DNA of 18,090 nt from Bacillota bacterium (GCA_023451395.1 JAEXZL010000009.1:1-18090), one strand, 5' to 3'; counted from the stretch's first letter, positions 1 through 7,214 are shown. Program-made: numbers and translations. The notes: generated by a model not told the origin, from the letters alone.

Positions 1-9
1 TCACGAACC

Positions 10-591
10 TCAATCATTATTTCCACCTGCTTTCATATTTTTCAAAAGACTTGAGAACACCTCTGATATCATCTTGCTGATTTCTTCTTCTGTGAATCTG
101 CACATTTTGGTGGCGCATAAGGCTGCAATGCCGTGAGTATATATCCATAGGTGCTGATATAGCCTTTGTGCATACAAAACACTAATTCCGTAGTCCTTTT
201 GGATTGATAACAATATCTTTTCATAGCTCTCATCAATCAATGGTAAAATGACTGAAAGGTCTGGAATGTTTTCCTTCTCTGACATAAAAAGAAGTTGGAA
301 TAACTTTGGTTCTTTTATGGAAAAAAGAATATACTGCTTCCCTACCCCCTTGAAAGAGATTTCTTTAGATAATCCTTCCTCCACATATTCAGTGTATAGC
401 ATTTTTGCTGCTTGAATTACCTCTTGTTGTACTTCCTCCATACTTTGAAATACAGTAAAAATTGGTCTAGCTGAGCTGCCAAGCTTAGTCCCCAAGGCTC
501 TAGCTGTCAAGGCAGAAAAACCATCTACTCTAATAATACGGAGTGCTGCTTCTATAATTTCTTCTTTTGAAAATTTTGCTTTTGGCGGCAT
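10..591 (-). CDS. TetR/AcrR-family transcriptional regulator
   Basis: This 193-residue protein has the length and layout of a TetR-family repressor. Residues about 8-50 form the N-terminal helix-turn-helix domain (IIEAALRIIRVDGFSALTARALGTKLG region). The C-terminal ligand-binding half holds W149 followed by H153-G154, the pattern of the WHG-type TetR C-terminal domain. I chose the ATG at 591 over a TTG at 606 because GAGAGG lies 7 nt before the ATG, and the TTG would sit inside that ribosome binding site. It has its own promoter and is separated from the upstream exporter by a terminator, so it is probably a single-gene unit, or the first gene of one continuing past the window edge. Its ligand and target are unknown; autoregulation through the palindrome next to its -35 box is an inference. 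Confidence 0.88.
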   Translation of the reverse strand: MPPKAKFSKEEIIEAALRIIRVDGFSALTARALGTKLGSSARPIFTVFQSMEEVQQEVIQAAKMLYTEYVEEGLSKEISFKGVGKQYILFSIKEPKLFQLLFMSEKENIPDLSVILPLIDESYEKILLSIQKDYGISVLYAQRLYQHLWIYTHGIAALCATKMCRFTEEEISKMISEVFSSLLKNMKAGGNND

Positions 592-641
592 AATAAAACC
601 TCTCAATATTCTAAATCACTTGTTTTATAACATCTGTTTTA

Positions 642-669
642 ATTATAAATCTTTTATACCAAAAGTCAA
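642..669 (-). promoter_or_regulatory. Promoter of the TetR-family gene
   Basis: On the minus strand there is a -35 box TTGACT (669-664), a 16-base spacer and a perfect -10 box TATAAT (647-642). It lies about 50 bases upstream of the chosen ATG at 591, the expected position for a sigma-A promoter of this gene. Confidence 0.8.
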
Positions 670-673
670 TATA

Positions 674-687
674 TGGGTTTGTACCCA
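674..687. promoter_or_regulatory. Palindrome abutting the TetR promoter (possible operator)
   Basis: TGGGT-TTGT-ACCCA is a perfect inverted repeat with 5-base arms and a 4-base centre. It ends 5 bases upstream of the -35 box of the TetR-family gene. The position fits an autoregulatory operator, but the arms are short and no second copy was noticed in the window, so the role is inferred. Confidence 0.35.
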
Positions 688-700
688 GTATTATCAATAA

Positions 701-729
701 AAAGGCACATCATTTTCTGATGTGCCTTT
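701..729 (-). terminator. Intrinsic terminator of the MFS exporter gene
   Basis: A 12-bp perfect stem (AAAGGCACATCA at 701-712, TGATGTGCCTTT at 718-729) closes a 5-base loop. Read on the minus strand, the stem ends in CCTTT followed by TTATTG, a U-rich tail. It starts 14 bases after the exporter stop codon. The plus-strand side is also followed by a T run, so it could work in both directions. Confidence 0.9.
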
Positions 730-742
730 CATTTTTTCATAC

Positions 743-1960
743 TTATTTTGATTTTCCAGCTTCTACAAGCACTTTATTTCTCGCCATATAAAAGCTTAAA
801 ACTAATATAAGAATTCCCGTTCCAATAAGCAACCACTCTATAGCAATAATATCCGCTATAGGTCCAAATACAAGCATCCCAAGAGGCATCATTATGCTTG
901 ATATCATCCCTAATACTCCAAAAACTCTACCAAGAAAATCTGGTTCTACCTTCTCCTGTAATAAAACAGTAGAATGTGTATTAAAAAACGGCATGGCAAC
1001 TCCAAATATCCCCATAAACAATAGATATATCCAGAAAACTGGAATAACTCCAAGAGCAAAGGTGCAAGCTCCTGCCACAAGGTTTGACAGTATCATAGTA
1101 TGAACCCTATTTTTGAATCCTTCCCAGGAGGCCATAATGGCTCCACCGAGCATCATTCCAACAGAAAAGACTATTTCAATAGCAGCCAATCTCCAAGGAT
1201 CATTACCAAAAGTACGGGTAACCTGCAGCGGAGTTAAAAATGCAACAGGCGCTACTAATATAAAGAAGAATGCACAGAACAAGAAGAAGGACTTAACATA
1301 ATCATGATTTTTGATATAATCGTAGCCTGCCTTCAAATCGCTGAAATAGCTTATCTTTTGTTTTTCTAAAGCTTTTGCATGAGCAGGTACATGTAAAAAC
1401 ATTATCAATGTTATAACTGCTAAAGCTGCTGTGATAACATCTATAAAAAATATATATTCTATGGTAGTCACAGTTATCAAAGCTCCGCTGATCATGGGAC
1501 TTATGAGCATAATCATAGACTGTATACTGCTGTTTGTTGCGGTGACCTTTGTAAGCTTATCCTCTGGAACAATCTGAGGAATAAAAGCTGATACTGCTGG
1601 TGTTTGAATTCCTGCTCCTAGAGCTCTCATGGCTGATGCGGCAAAGAGCAGCCACATAGAACCATATCCCATAAAAAATAGTATTGCTAAGATTAAAGTT
1701 GATATGGCTATTAATGAATCTGATAAAATAATAAGAAGCTTACGGTTATATCTATCAGCCCACACCCCAGCAAAAGGTGAGAGGAAAAAAGTAGGCAGAA
1801 AACCGCATATAATTGATATGGTCATCATTAAGCCAGACTGAGTTTCTAATGTGATGTGCCAGCTAATAGCATATTGAACTAACGCGGAGCCAAAAAGTGA
1901 TATGGTCTGGCTAGTTAAGAAAAGGGCTATATTTTTTTTCCATTTATTATTTATTTCCAA
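743..1960 (-). CDS. Mef-like MFS drug (macrolide-type) efflux transporter
   Basis: The 405-residue protein is a twelve-helix major facilitator of the DHA3 drug/proton antiporter type. Residues 65-74 (GVWADRYNRK) form the cytoplasmic loop 2-3 signature motif A. The C-terminal half has LLQEKVEPDFLGRVFGV followed by a long hydrophobic segment, closely matching the arrangement in macrolide exporters of the Mef(A) family, which are also 405 residues long. The start is TTG at 1960 with AAAGGAGG ending about 9 nt upstream. The gene lies behind a leader containing a tiny ORF and an intrinsic terminator, which fits antibiotic-inducible expression. Membership of the exporter family is well supported. 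Macrolide as the actual substrate is inferred from overall resemblance and the leader, and other drugs remain possible. Confidence 0.87.
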   Translation of the reverse strand: MEINNKWKKNIALFLTSQTISLFGSALVQYAISWHITLETQSGLMMTISIICGFLPTFFLSPFAGVWADRYNRKLLIILSDSLIAISTLILAILFFMGYGSMWLLFAASAMRALGAGIQTPAVSAFIPQIVPEDKLTKVTATNSSIQSMIMLISPMISGALITVTTIEYIFFIDVITAALAVITLIMFLHVPAHAKALEKQKISYFSDLKAGYDYIKNHDYVKSFFLFCAFFFILVAPVAFLTPLQVTRTFGNDPWRLAAIEIVFSVGMMLGGAIMASWEGFKNRVHTMILSNLVAGACTFALGVIPVFWIYLLFMGIFGVAMPFFNTHSTVLLQEKVEPDFLGRVFGVLGMISSIMMPLGMLVFGPIADIIAIEWLLIGTGILILVLSFYMARNKVLVEAGKSK

Positions 1961-2040
1961 GATTATCTCCTCCTTTGTAATACAGTCTTACTAATAAGTG
2001 ATATGGATTAGAAAATGATCTTCTAAAATCATCCTTGAAT

Positions 2041-2086
2041 AATAAAAAATGCAGACTAAATCCTTAAAGGGAGCTTTAGTCTGCAT
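2041..2086 (-). terminator. Leader terminator/attenuator upstream of the MFS exporter
   Basis: ATGCAGACTAAA and TTTAGTCTGCAT form a perfect 12-bp stem (plus-strand arms 2049-2060 and 2075-2086) around a 14-base loop. On the minus strand it is followed directly by TTTTTTATT. It sits between the promoter at 2287-2315 and the exporter start at 1960, inside the leader of that gene and not at the end of any gene. This is the expected position of a regulatory attenuator. Confidence 0.85.
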
Positions 2087-2087
2087 A

Positions 2088-2230
2088 TTTGCGTAGAAAA
2101 GACATAGTGAAAATATATAACTCTAGATAGCCATACCTCACCAGTATCCATGTCTTAATTCGCAAAATAAGCACAACAAATAAGCTCTAAACTTCGGATT
2201 GTTTAATCGCTTTTTTTATTGTTAGCTTAT
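2088..2230 (-). promoter_or_regulatory. Structured attenuator leader of the MFS exporter mRNA
   Basis: Between the leader ORF and the terminator, the minus-strand RNA has several complementary arms. ATAAGCT (2230-2224), which overlaps the end of the leader ORF, pairs with AGCTTAT (2186-2180) or, with a small internal loop, with TTGTT..GCTTAT (2179-2167). Further on, TTTGCG (2166-2161) pairs with CGCAAA (2093-2088), enclosing AAGACAT (2156-2150) with ATGTCTT (2105-2099). GAGCTT (2187-2182) could also pair with AAGCTC (2076-2071) in the terminator, a possible antiterminator contact once a stalled ribosome covers the first arm. The arms are visible in the sequence; the switching scheme is inferred and no folding was computed. 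Confidence 0.6.
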
Positions 2231-2250
2231 CTCATACGAATATAATACAT
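2227..2250 (-). CDS. Seven-residue leader peptide MYYIRMR (attenuator uORF)
   Basis: This mini-ORF starts with ATG at 2250 and ends with TAA at 2229-2227, encoding M-Y-Y-I-R-M-R. A strong ribosome binding site, AAGAGGAGGA (2270-2261), lies 10 nt before the ATG and only about 10-15 nt after the predicted transcription start. The R-M-R ending matches the Arg/Lys-x-Arg/Lys motif known to stall ribosomes in the presence of macrolides, as in the RLR leaders of ErmD-type and mef-type genes. Its stop codon lies in an RNA arm that can pair downstream, so a stalled ribosome would change the fold ahead of the terminator. It is too short for gene finders. Translation and stalling are inferences. Confidence 0.7.
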   Translation of the reverse strand: MYYIRMR

Positions 2251-2286
2251 GGATAATATGTCCTCCTCTTCCAAAATAATATGAAC

Positions 2287-2315
2287 AATATAACACAAAA
2301 AAATATATATTTCAA
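2287..2315 (-). promoter_or_regulatory. Promoter of the leader/MFS exporter transcript
   Basis: On the minus strand there is TTGAAA (2315-2310), a 17-base spacer and TATATT (2292-2287). TG sits one base before the -10 box, an extended -10 feature. Transcription would start near 2280, just ahead of the ribosome binding site of the leader peptide, giving a leader of about 320 nt before the exporter start. Confidence 0.75.
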
Positions 2316-2392
2316 GGTTAATGGAATATTATTTAGTCCAAGATTGGAATATAATTAAATTATATTCACACTGACAAAAAGGAGGCATTAAA

Positions 2393-2938
2393 ATGATCTA
2401 CAATGAAAAAGAAATCCTTTTAAAAGATGGAAGTCGCTGTCTATTTAGATCTCCTGAAGGAAAGGATGCAAAGGAAATGCTCTCATATTTAAGAACCTGT
2501 GCAGAGGAAACAAACTTTATTTTAAGATATCCAGAGGAAGTAACGGAAACTATAGAGGAGGAAGCTGCCTTCCTAAAGAGCATAGTAGACTCCAATAGCA
2601 ACCTCATGATTGCAGCAGTCATCAATGGAGAAATAGCAGGAAATTGTCAGCTAGCCATACACAAAAGGATGAAGACCTCCCATCGTGGCACTGTAGCTAT
2701 AGGCCTTAAGAAAAAATACTGGGGAATTGGACTAGGCACTGCTATTTTTCAAGAATTAATAGCTATCTCAAAGAAGAATGGTGTTTCTCAGCTAGAGTTA
2801 GAGGTTATAGAAGGAAATACCAGAGCTATAGCTCTATATAAAAAAATGGGTTTCTTTAATTATGGAGAAAGAAAAAATAGTATAAAGCTAAAGGATGGAA
2901 GCTTCGTAAGTGAATTTTTAATGATGAGATATGTATAG
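2393..2938 (+). CDS. GNAT-family N-acetyltransferase
   Basis: The 181-residue protein has the GNAT fold pattern. A central strand pair (about residues 72-104) leads into acetyl-CoA-binding motif A, GLKKKYWGIGLGTAIFQ (104-120, with the Q/R-x-x-G-x-G-like turn at YWGIGLG). It ends with the NTRAIALYKKMGF motif B segment (142-154). The ATG at 2393 is preceded by AAAGGAGG at 7-nt spacing. It is transcribed divergently from the MFS exporter, and the intergenic space holds the exporter's promoter; I could not pick a convincing promoter for this gene. The closest general type is the RimI/YhhY-like small-molecule or protein acetyltransferases. The acceptor is not predictable from sequence. Because it neighbours a drug exporter, an antibiotic-modifying role is possible but unsupported. 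Confidence 0.88.
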   Translation: MIYNEKEILLKDGSRCLFRSPEGKDAKEMLSYLRTCAEETNFILRYPEEVTETIEEEAAFLKSIVDSNSNLMIAAVINGEIAGNCQLAIHKRMKTSHRGTVAIGLKKKYWGIGLGTAIFQELIAISKKNGVSQLELEVIEGNTRAIALYKKMGFFNYGERKNSIKLKDGSFVSEFLMMRYV

Positions 2939-2944
2939 TTATAG

Positions 2945-2990
2945 GTCCAAGCATCGTATAACCCTAAAAATATTAACGATGCTTTTGGAC
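2945..2990 (+). terminator. Terminator hairpin in the convergent gap after the GNAT gene
   Basis: AAGCATCGT (2949-2957) pairs with ACGATGCTT (2976-2984), and after a two-base bulge GTCCAA/TTGGAC extends the stem. On the plus strand the core 9-bp stem runs into TTTT. The U tract is short. The hairpin sits 10 bases after the GNAT stop and 47 bases from the end of the convergent SGNH gene, so it may serve both. Confidence 0.6.
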
Positions 2991-3036
2991 AAGCTGTAAG
3001 ATTTGTAGGTATAATCATCTTAGAATTCTCAACTTC

Positions 3037-3888
3037 TTATAAGCTATTTAAAGTGGCATACAAGTATCGCATATAAACTACATAAAATGAAGAATCAAAG
3101 TGAATTCCATCATCTAGATATAAGGGCTGTCGTACCATCCATTTCGTATCTATATATATCCATTTTTCTTTTTTACATAGTTCTATTAATGGAGTATCAA
3201 AAACTTCTGAAGCAGCCAAATCCTCTCTAGACGCCGCTAGTGCATCATTAGGAGGCAAGAGAGAACAAATCACTATTTCTACCTCTGGTAATTCCTTTTT
3301 TATATCTTGAATCATATTCTTATAATCTGCTAAATAGCTTTCAACTCTATTAAAGTAGTAACTACAGTCATTCAAACCAGTAAATATAATAATTCTCTTC
3401 GGATACATCTGCATAACCGTACTAATATTATCCCTCAGCTTTTCAATATAAGCACTTCTTTTATATACAATTCTTGAGGAATTTATCAACCCGTATTCAC
3501 CTATTGCCTGTGTCATAGAATCCCCAAAAAAAACTGTATCTGAGAAAAATTCCTGAAATGCTGCCTGTTCTTCTTTAGTGACAGCTGGAATTATATTATT
3601 TGATAGCTGATTATTCCACTTTTCTATCTTTTCAGGCAAATTGAAACGTCTGCTTTTCGCTTTAATGATGCCAGAAGCTTCATGCACTTTTGCTTCTTCA
3701 TCAATTCTTTTCTCTGCATCGGATACTTTCACTGCCAGCATCTGGTGTACTATTTCTATTCCTTTTTTATCAACAATATCTGAGTGGAATATTTCTTCTA
3801 TATTACCTAAAAACTGAAACAGGAAAAACAGCAAAATAAATAACAAAACTAAAATTAAGCTTGTAAAAAAAGCTCTAGTATTATTCAC
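3037..3888 (-). CDS. Membrane-anchored SGNH/GDSL-type hydrolase or acetyltransferase partner
   Basis: This 283-residue protein has an uncleaved N-terminal membrane anchor (residues about 7-27) and a coiled, charged linker. The extracellular SGNH domain shows G122-D123-S124 (block I nucleophile), G171-L-N173-D174 (block III, G-x-N-D) and D260-G-I-H263 (block V). These are the catalytic features of GDSL esterases and of SGNH domains that transfer acetyl groups to polysaccharides. The GTG start at 3888 overlaps the stop of the DHHW gene by 8 nt, and its GGAGGAGG site lies inside that gene, so the two are translationally coupled. As the last gene of the MBOAT cassette it probably acts on the same surface polymer. 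Whether it adds or removes acyl groups cannot be told from sequence. Confidence 0.85.
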   Translation of the reverse strand: MNNTRAFFTSLILVLLFILLFFLFQFLGNIEEIFHSDIVDKKGIEIVHQMLAVKVSDAEKRIDEEAKVHEASGIIKAKSRRFNLPEKIEKWNNQLSNNIIPAVTKEEQAAFQEFFSDTVFFGDSMTQAIGEYGLINSSRIVYKRSAYIEKLRDNISTVMQMYPKRIIIFTGLNDCSYYFNRVESYLADYKNMIQDIKKELPEVEIVICSLLPPNDALAASREDLAASEVFDTPLIELCKKEKWIYIDTKWMVRQPLYLDDGIHFDSSFYVVYMRYLYATLNSL

Positions 3889-5059
3889 TTTCCATATCCT
3901 CCTCCAATACCATCTTTAATGCATTATCGTTGCTGTAGGTTTCGATGTTATAAAGGACTAAAATATCAGTATAATTTGAATAATTTATTTGCTGATATAT
4001 GTCTTCAGCATAATATCTTGCATCAATTACATCAATTTCGAAAAAATACGGCAATAGAAAAGGAATTAAACAGTTTGCATAGGAATCTTTCAGTAGGAGC
4101 AATTTTTTTTGGGAATCTGCATTTGTCTTAATATTGATTTTAGGATGATTCCCACCTAGAAATACCTCATAGGGGTTCTTTCCTCTCAGACCTTCCTCAT
4201 CATATATAGATACTGTAGTCTTCCTCTCCTTTTCATAATTTACGATGGTTATTATATCTTTCTTAGAATATGTATAAATATTTATCTCATCCATTACTGA
4301 GCTATAAAACCCGCTTTTTGACATTAAAGTTCCTTGAAAAGTATCACATATTTTCATTTTCTCCCAATCATTTTCTGAAGCACCAAGTGCCATTTTATCC
4401 GCAAGCTTTTGAAAACCAAGAAATGCCCCGTCACTTGTCCAATGATGATCTGTTCTATAATATAAGGAATTACTCTCAACCTTTTCTTCAAAATACTTAA
4501 ACAGATCTATTTGATGAATCTGCTCCCCCTGAAAAACTTCTTTATTTTTGCTATACCAATCCTTTTGGCTATCTGTTAGCGCTGCCTTTGGAAGATAAGA
4601 ATTCAATATTTCAGATCCTGTAGGAACCAGCATTATATAAGACTGGCAATCTGGATATTTATTCAAAAATTTATTCAGTGACTGACTGGTTTCTGTTTCA
4701 TTCACTTTAGAAGGCTTCTCAAATCTTTGTATTAAATACCCTCCTTTTCCCTTATATACTCCCTTTGATAAATTCTGACCGGTAAACCTATTCCAAGATG
4801 TATTAAGTGATATCCAATTATCTCTATAAGGTACTTGATCTGTTAAATATTTTTCTATATCAGAAGAAAACTTTCCCTCTTTTATATTATTCCAAGATAA
4901 TTTCGGGGCAGAAGCAAGGTTTCTTTTTTCTGCTTCCGAATAAGAATTATCCTTAAATATTATATGAGATAATGCCATTACACCTAAAATAATCAAAAGA
5001 GAAAAACCTATCAGTTTATAATATATCTTGAGATTACTTTCTAAATTGCTGTTTTTCAA
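3881..5059 (-). CDS. DHHW-family (AlgX/AlgJ-like) membrane-anchored acyltransferase partner
   Basis: This 392-residue protein has one N-terminal membrane helix (about residues 15-34) and an extracellular domain bearing the eponymous D204-H205-H206-W207. In AlgX/AlgJ-like SGNH proteins the equivalent Asp-x-His supplies two of the catalytic residues. A Ser in KDSYAN (S326) after a hydrophobic strand is the likely nucleophile. The start is TTG at 5059, with GGAAGGAG 8 nt upstream. It lies 15 nt after the MBOAT stop and overlaps the next gene by 8 nt. Known relatives work with MBOAT proteins to move acetyl groups onto exported polysaccharides such as alginate and cellulose. The polymer here is unknown. 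Confidence 0.85.
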   Translation of the reverse strand: MKNSNLESNLKIYYKLIGFSLLIILGVMALSHIIFKDNSYSEAEKRNLASAPKLSWNNIKEGKFSSDIEKYLTDQVPYRDNWISLNTSWNRFTGQNLSKGVYKGKGGYLIQRFEKPSKVNETETSQSLNKFLNKYPDCQSYIMLVPTGSEILNSYLPKAALTDSQKDWYSKNKEVFQGEQIHQIDLFKYFEEKVESNSLYYRTDHHWTSDGAFLGFQKLADKMALGASENDWEKMKICDTFQGTLMSKSGFYSSVMDEINIYTYSKKDIITIVNYEKERKTTVSIYDEEGLRGKNPYEVFLGGNHPKINIKTNADSQKKLLLLKDSYANCLIPFLLPYFFEIDVIDARYYAEDIYQQINYSNYTDILVLYNIETYSNDNALKMVLEEDMESE

Positions 5060-5074
5060 AAAAATAACTCCTTC

Positions 5075-6466
5075 CTAAAAGCGAAAATATAAAAACGGAT
5101 TATAACTCTGATATACAAGTGCCGCAAAACAAAGGAAAACTAGAAAAATATTTATAGCTACAAGAAGCCTTGGTGCTTTTTTTGCAAGCCAAATTCTGTA
5201 ATTATGTACAACTGGTGTTGCACATATCATTCCAACTACCAATAAGGGCAAATATGTACTTATATAATAAATAAATGATTTGTCTACAAAGCTAATTTCT
5301 CCTATTCCAAACATTCCTTTTAGGTATAAAATTATGTCTATAAAGGATGTATTTGCAAATATCACCCATCCAACCATAATCAATATTAATGTAATAAGTC
5401 TGTATATTCTTTTTCCCGTAAGAAATTTAAAGAAGAATTTTTCAAGTATAAGGAGCACTCCATAATAAATTCCCCAACACACAAAATTCCATTCTGCTCC
5501 ATGCCATAAGCCTGTGAGAATCCATACAATCATAATATTACGAATCTGTTTTGCAGTTCCATTGCGATTTCCGCCTAAGGGAATATAAAGATACTCTTTA
5601 AACCATGAGCTTAAGGAGATATGCCATCTTCTCCAAAAATCAGTAACACTGGAGGCAATATAAGGGTAATCAAAATTAGGATTAAAATGAAAACCAAACA
5701 TTCTTCCCAGTCCAATTGCCATATCTGAATAGCCGCTAAAGTCGAAATATATCTGTAAGGAATATGCTATTGCTCCAAGCCAGAGTACCATTGTTGAGCG
5801 GTTATCAGCGGAAAGATTTTGAATGCTTGAATGCATAAATCCAAGAGTATTTGCTAAAAGCACCTTTTTTGCTAAACCTTGAATAAATAGCTCACATCCA
5901 CGTCCAAATTCTACAAATGTGACTTTACGATTTTTAATTTCTTCTGAAATATCACTATATCTAACAATAGGACCAGCTATTAGCTGTGGAAACATAGATA
6001 TATACAATGCGAACGAAACCCAGCTTTTTTGTGCTATAACTTCTTTTCTATAAACATCTACAATATAGGACATAGCTTGAAAGGTATAAAATGAGATTCC
6101 AATCGGTAGAGTAAGCTGAACTTTAGGCAACAATCCAGGGATAATGGAGTTAATTGACCCTATAAATAAATGGGTATACTTAAAAACTATTATAGAAAAT
6201 AAATTCCAAATAATCGCAAGTACTAGATTCACTTTTGCTGCCGTAATATCATTAGAATTTAATGACCCTTCAACCATTTTCCCAACGGCAAAATTTATCG
6301 TAATACTTAACAGCATTAATATAATATATACCGGTTCACCCCATGCATAAAAAAGTAGGCTTGCAATTAAAAGAATGAAATTCTTTATGTTATTAGGCAC
6401 TATAAAGTAAAGTATTAATACAGCAGGAAGGAAATATATTAAAAAGGTAAAACTACTAAATACCAT
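5075..6466 (-). CDS. MBOAT-family O-acyltransferase (AlgI/DltB-like)
   Basis: The 463-residue polytopic membrane protein carries the MBOAT signatures. These are WRRWHISLSSWFKEYLYIPLGG around residues 278-299 (H282) and LTGLWHGAEWNFVCWG around 318-332, in which H322 is the expected catalytic histidine. It also has the FDFSGYSDMAIGLGRMFGF stretch (241-259) typical of AlgI-type proteins. MBOAT enzymes of this branch pass acyl groups from a cytosolic donor across the membrane to extracellular acceptors with a partner protein, here presumably the DHHW protein. The ATG at 6466 overlaps the preceding stop codon region by 11 nt, with GGAAGG as ribosome binding site. No dltA/dltC or glycosyltransferase gene is nearby, so d-alanylation of teichoic acid is less likely than acetylation of a polysaccharide. 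Confidence 0.92.
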   Translation of the reverse strand: MVFSSFTFLIYFLPAVLILYFIVPNNIKNFILLIASLLFYAWGEPVYIILMLLSITINFAVGKMVEGSLNSNDITAAKVNLVLAIIWNLFSIIVFKYTHLFIGSINSIIPGLLPKVQLTLPIGISFYTFQAMSYIVDVYRKEVIAQKSWVSFALYISMFPQLIAGPIVRYSDISEEIKNRKVTFVEFGRGCELFIQGLAKKVLLANTLGFMHSSIQNLSADNRSTMVLWLGAIAYSLQIYFDFSGYSDMAIGLGRMFGFHFNPNFDYPYIASSVTDFWRRWHISLSSWFKEYLYIPLGGNRNGTAKQIRNIMIVWILTGLWHGAEWNFVCWGIYYGVLLILEKFFFKFLTGKRIYRLITLILIMVGWVIFANTSFIDIILYLKGMFGIGEISFVDKSFIYYISTYLPLLVVGMICATPVVHNYRIWLAKKAPRLLVAINIFLVFLCFAALVYQSYNPFLYFRF

Positions 6467-6968
6467 TTTTTTCGCCTTCCTTTATCAGTTTATTATATAA
6501 ATTTTCAACATTATTTATATTCTTAGCGATGATCAACACTCCGTAACTCCCGTTAAAAATAATTTTTGCCTTATCCAATAATTCAAGCTGGTCTGTGCCG
6601 TATCCATCAAAATTCGTCACCTGATATTCAATACGTTTTTCCATAGCCTTCATTAAATCATATTCCTGGCTAGAATCTTTCATTTCTACAAGCAACACTT
6701 CTTCCACGTTCATATTTGAAACAGGTCCATAATATACTATACCCTTATATTCTTCTGGACTTAATGAATATCGTTTCTTGAAGGTTAATGAATTTTCTTG
6801 CTTAATTTCTCCTTCTACATGTTCCGAAAGCTCTTTTCCAACTTTATCTATAGAAATATTTATGTGTTTTTCCATTTTAACTTGGGAAAATATGAAGCCA
6901 ATTATCAGAATAAAAAAGAGTATCCACAGTAATACATCCTTTATATTTAAATACATATTCTTTAACAT
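6456..6968 (-). CDS. DUF4358-family membrane-anchored protein
   Basis: This 170-residue protein has one N-terminal membrane helix (about residues 11-29) and an extracellular domain of about 110 residues. The pattern VEEVLLVEMKD, then EKRIEYQVTNFDGYGTDQ, then AKIIFNGSYGVLIIAKN matches the DUF4358 family, found in Firmicutes often beside MBOAT and DHHW genes. No enzymatic function is established for this family and no catalytic residues are apparent. The ATG at 6968 has AAAGGAG 5 nt upstream. It is the first gene of the acylation cassette and overlaps the MBOAT gene by 11 nt, which argues for stoichiometric production and perhaps a structural role in the complex. The family assignment comes from pattern memory, not a search. 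Confidence 0.75.
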   Translation of the reverse strand: MLKNMYLNIKDVLLWILFFILIIGFIFSQVKMEKHINISIDKVGKELSEHVEGEIKQENSLTFKKRYSLSPEEYKGIVYYGPVSNMNVEEVLLVEMKDSSQEYDLMKAMEKRIEYQVTNFDGYGTDQLELLDKAKIIFNGSYGVLIIAKNINNVENLYNKLIKEGEKNGI

Positions 6969-7048
6969 TTCTTCTCCTTTCAGAGCAACCTAATTCTTCA
7001 TACACAGATAAATTTCCATATTTAATAACTTTCTATGTATTAAAAATA

Positions 7049-7079
7049 AATCATAGTCATGATTTCCAGTCATATGATT
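7049..7079. repeat. Inverted repeat upstream of the acylation operon
   Basis: AATCATA (7049-7055) and TATGATT (7073-7079) are perfect 7-base arms around 17 bases. The interior holds a direct repeat of AGTCAT. It lies about 80-110 bases upstream of the DUF4358 start, where a promoter or operator is expected. The rest of the 6969-7172 gap shows a TATAAT on the minus strand but no convincing -35 box, so no promoter is called. Confidence 0.3.
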
Positions 7080-7172
7080 ATAATTCTTTCTTGTGCAATT
7101 AAACATATTAAGTAAACACTAATTTTTTCTTTTTGAATACAGAAATCTCTAAAAGTTACATAAAGTAAAACA

Positions 7173-7214
7173 ACCCCAAGGGTGCTTTCTTTTTAATTAA
7201 AGCACTCTTGGGGT
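7173..7214 (-). terminator. Strong intrinsic terminator of the nine-gene catabolic operon
   Basis: A 16-bp stem with a single G-U-type mismatch (ACCCCAAGGGTGCTTT at 7173-7188, AAAGCACTCTTGGGGT at 7199-7214) encloses a 10-base loop. On the minus strand it is followed by TGTTTTACTTT. It begins 27 bases after the stop of the last oxidoreductase gene. Confidence 0.92.

Noticed and set aside
2316..2392. Promoter for the GNAT gene
   Set aside because: AT-rich -10-like boxes (TATAAT, TATATT) are present, but none has an acceptable -35 box at 16-18 bases, so no site is called.
5075..6466. MBOAT gene as dltB of a teichoic acid d-alanylation operon
   Set aside because: No dltA, dltC or dltD-type genes are present; the DHHW and DUF4358 partners point to AlgI-like polysaccharide acylation instead.
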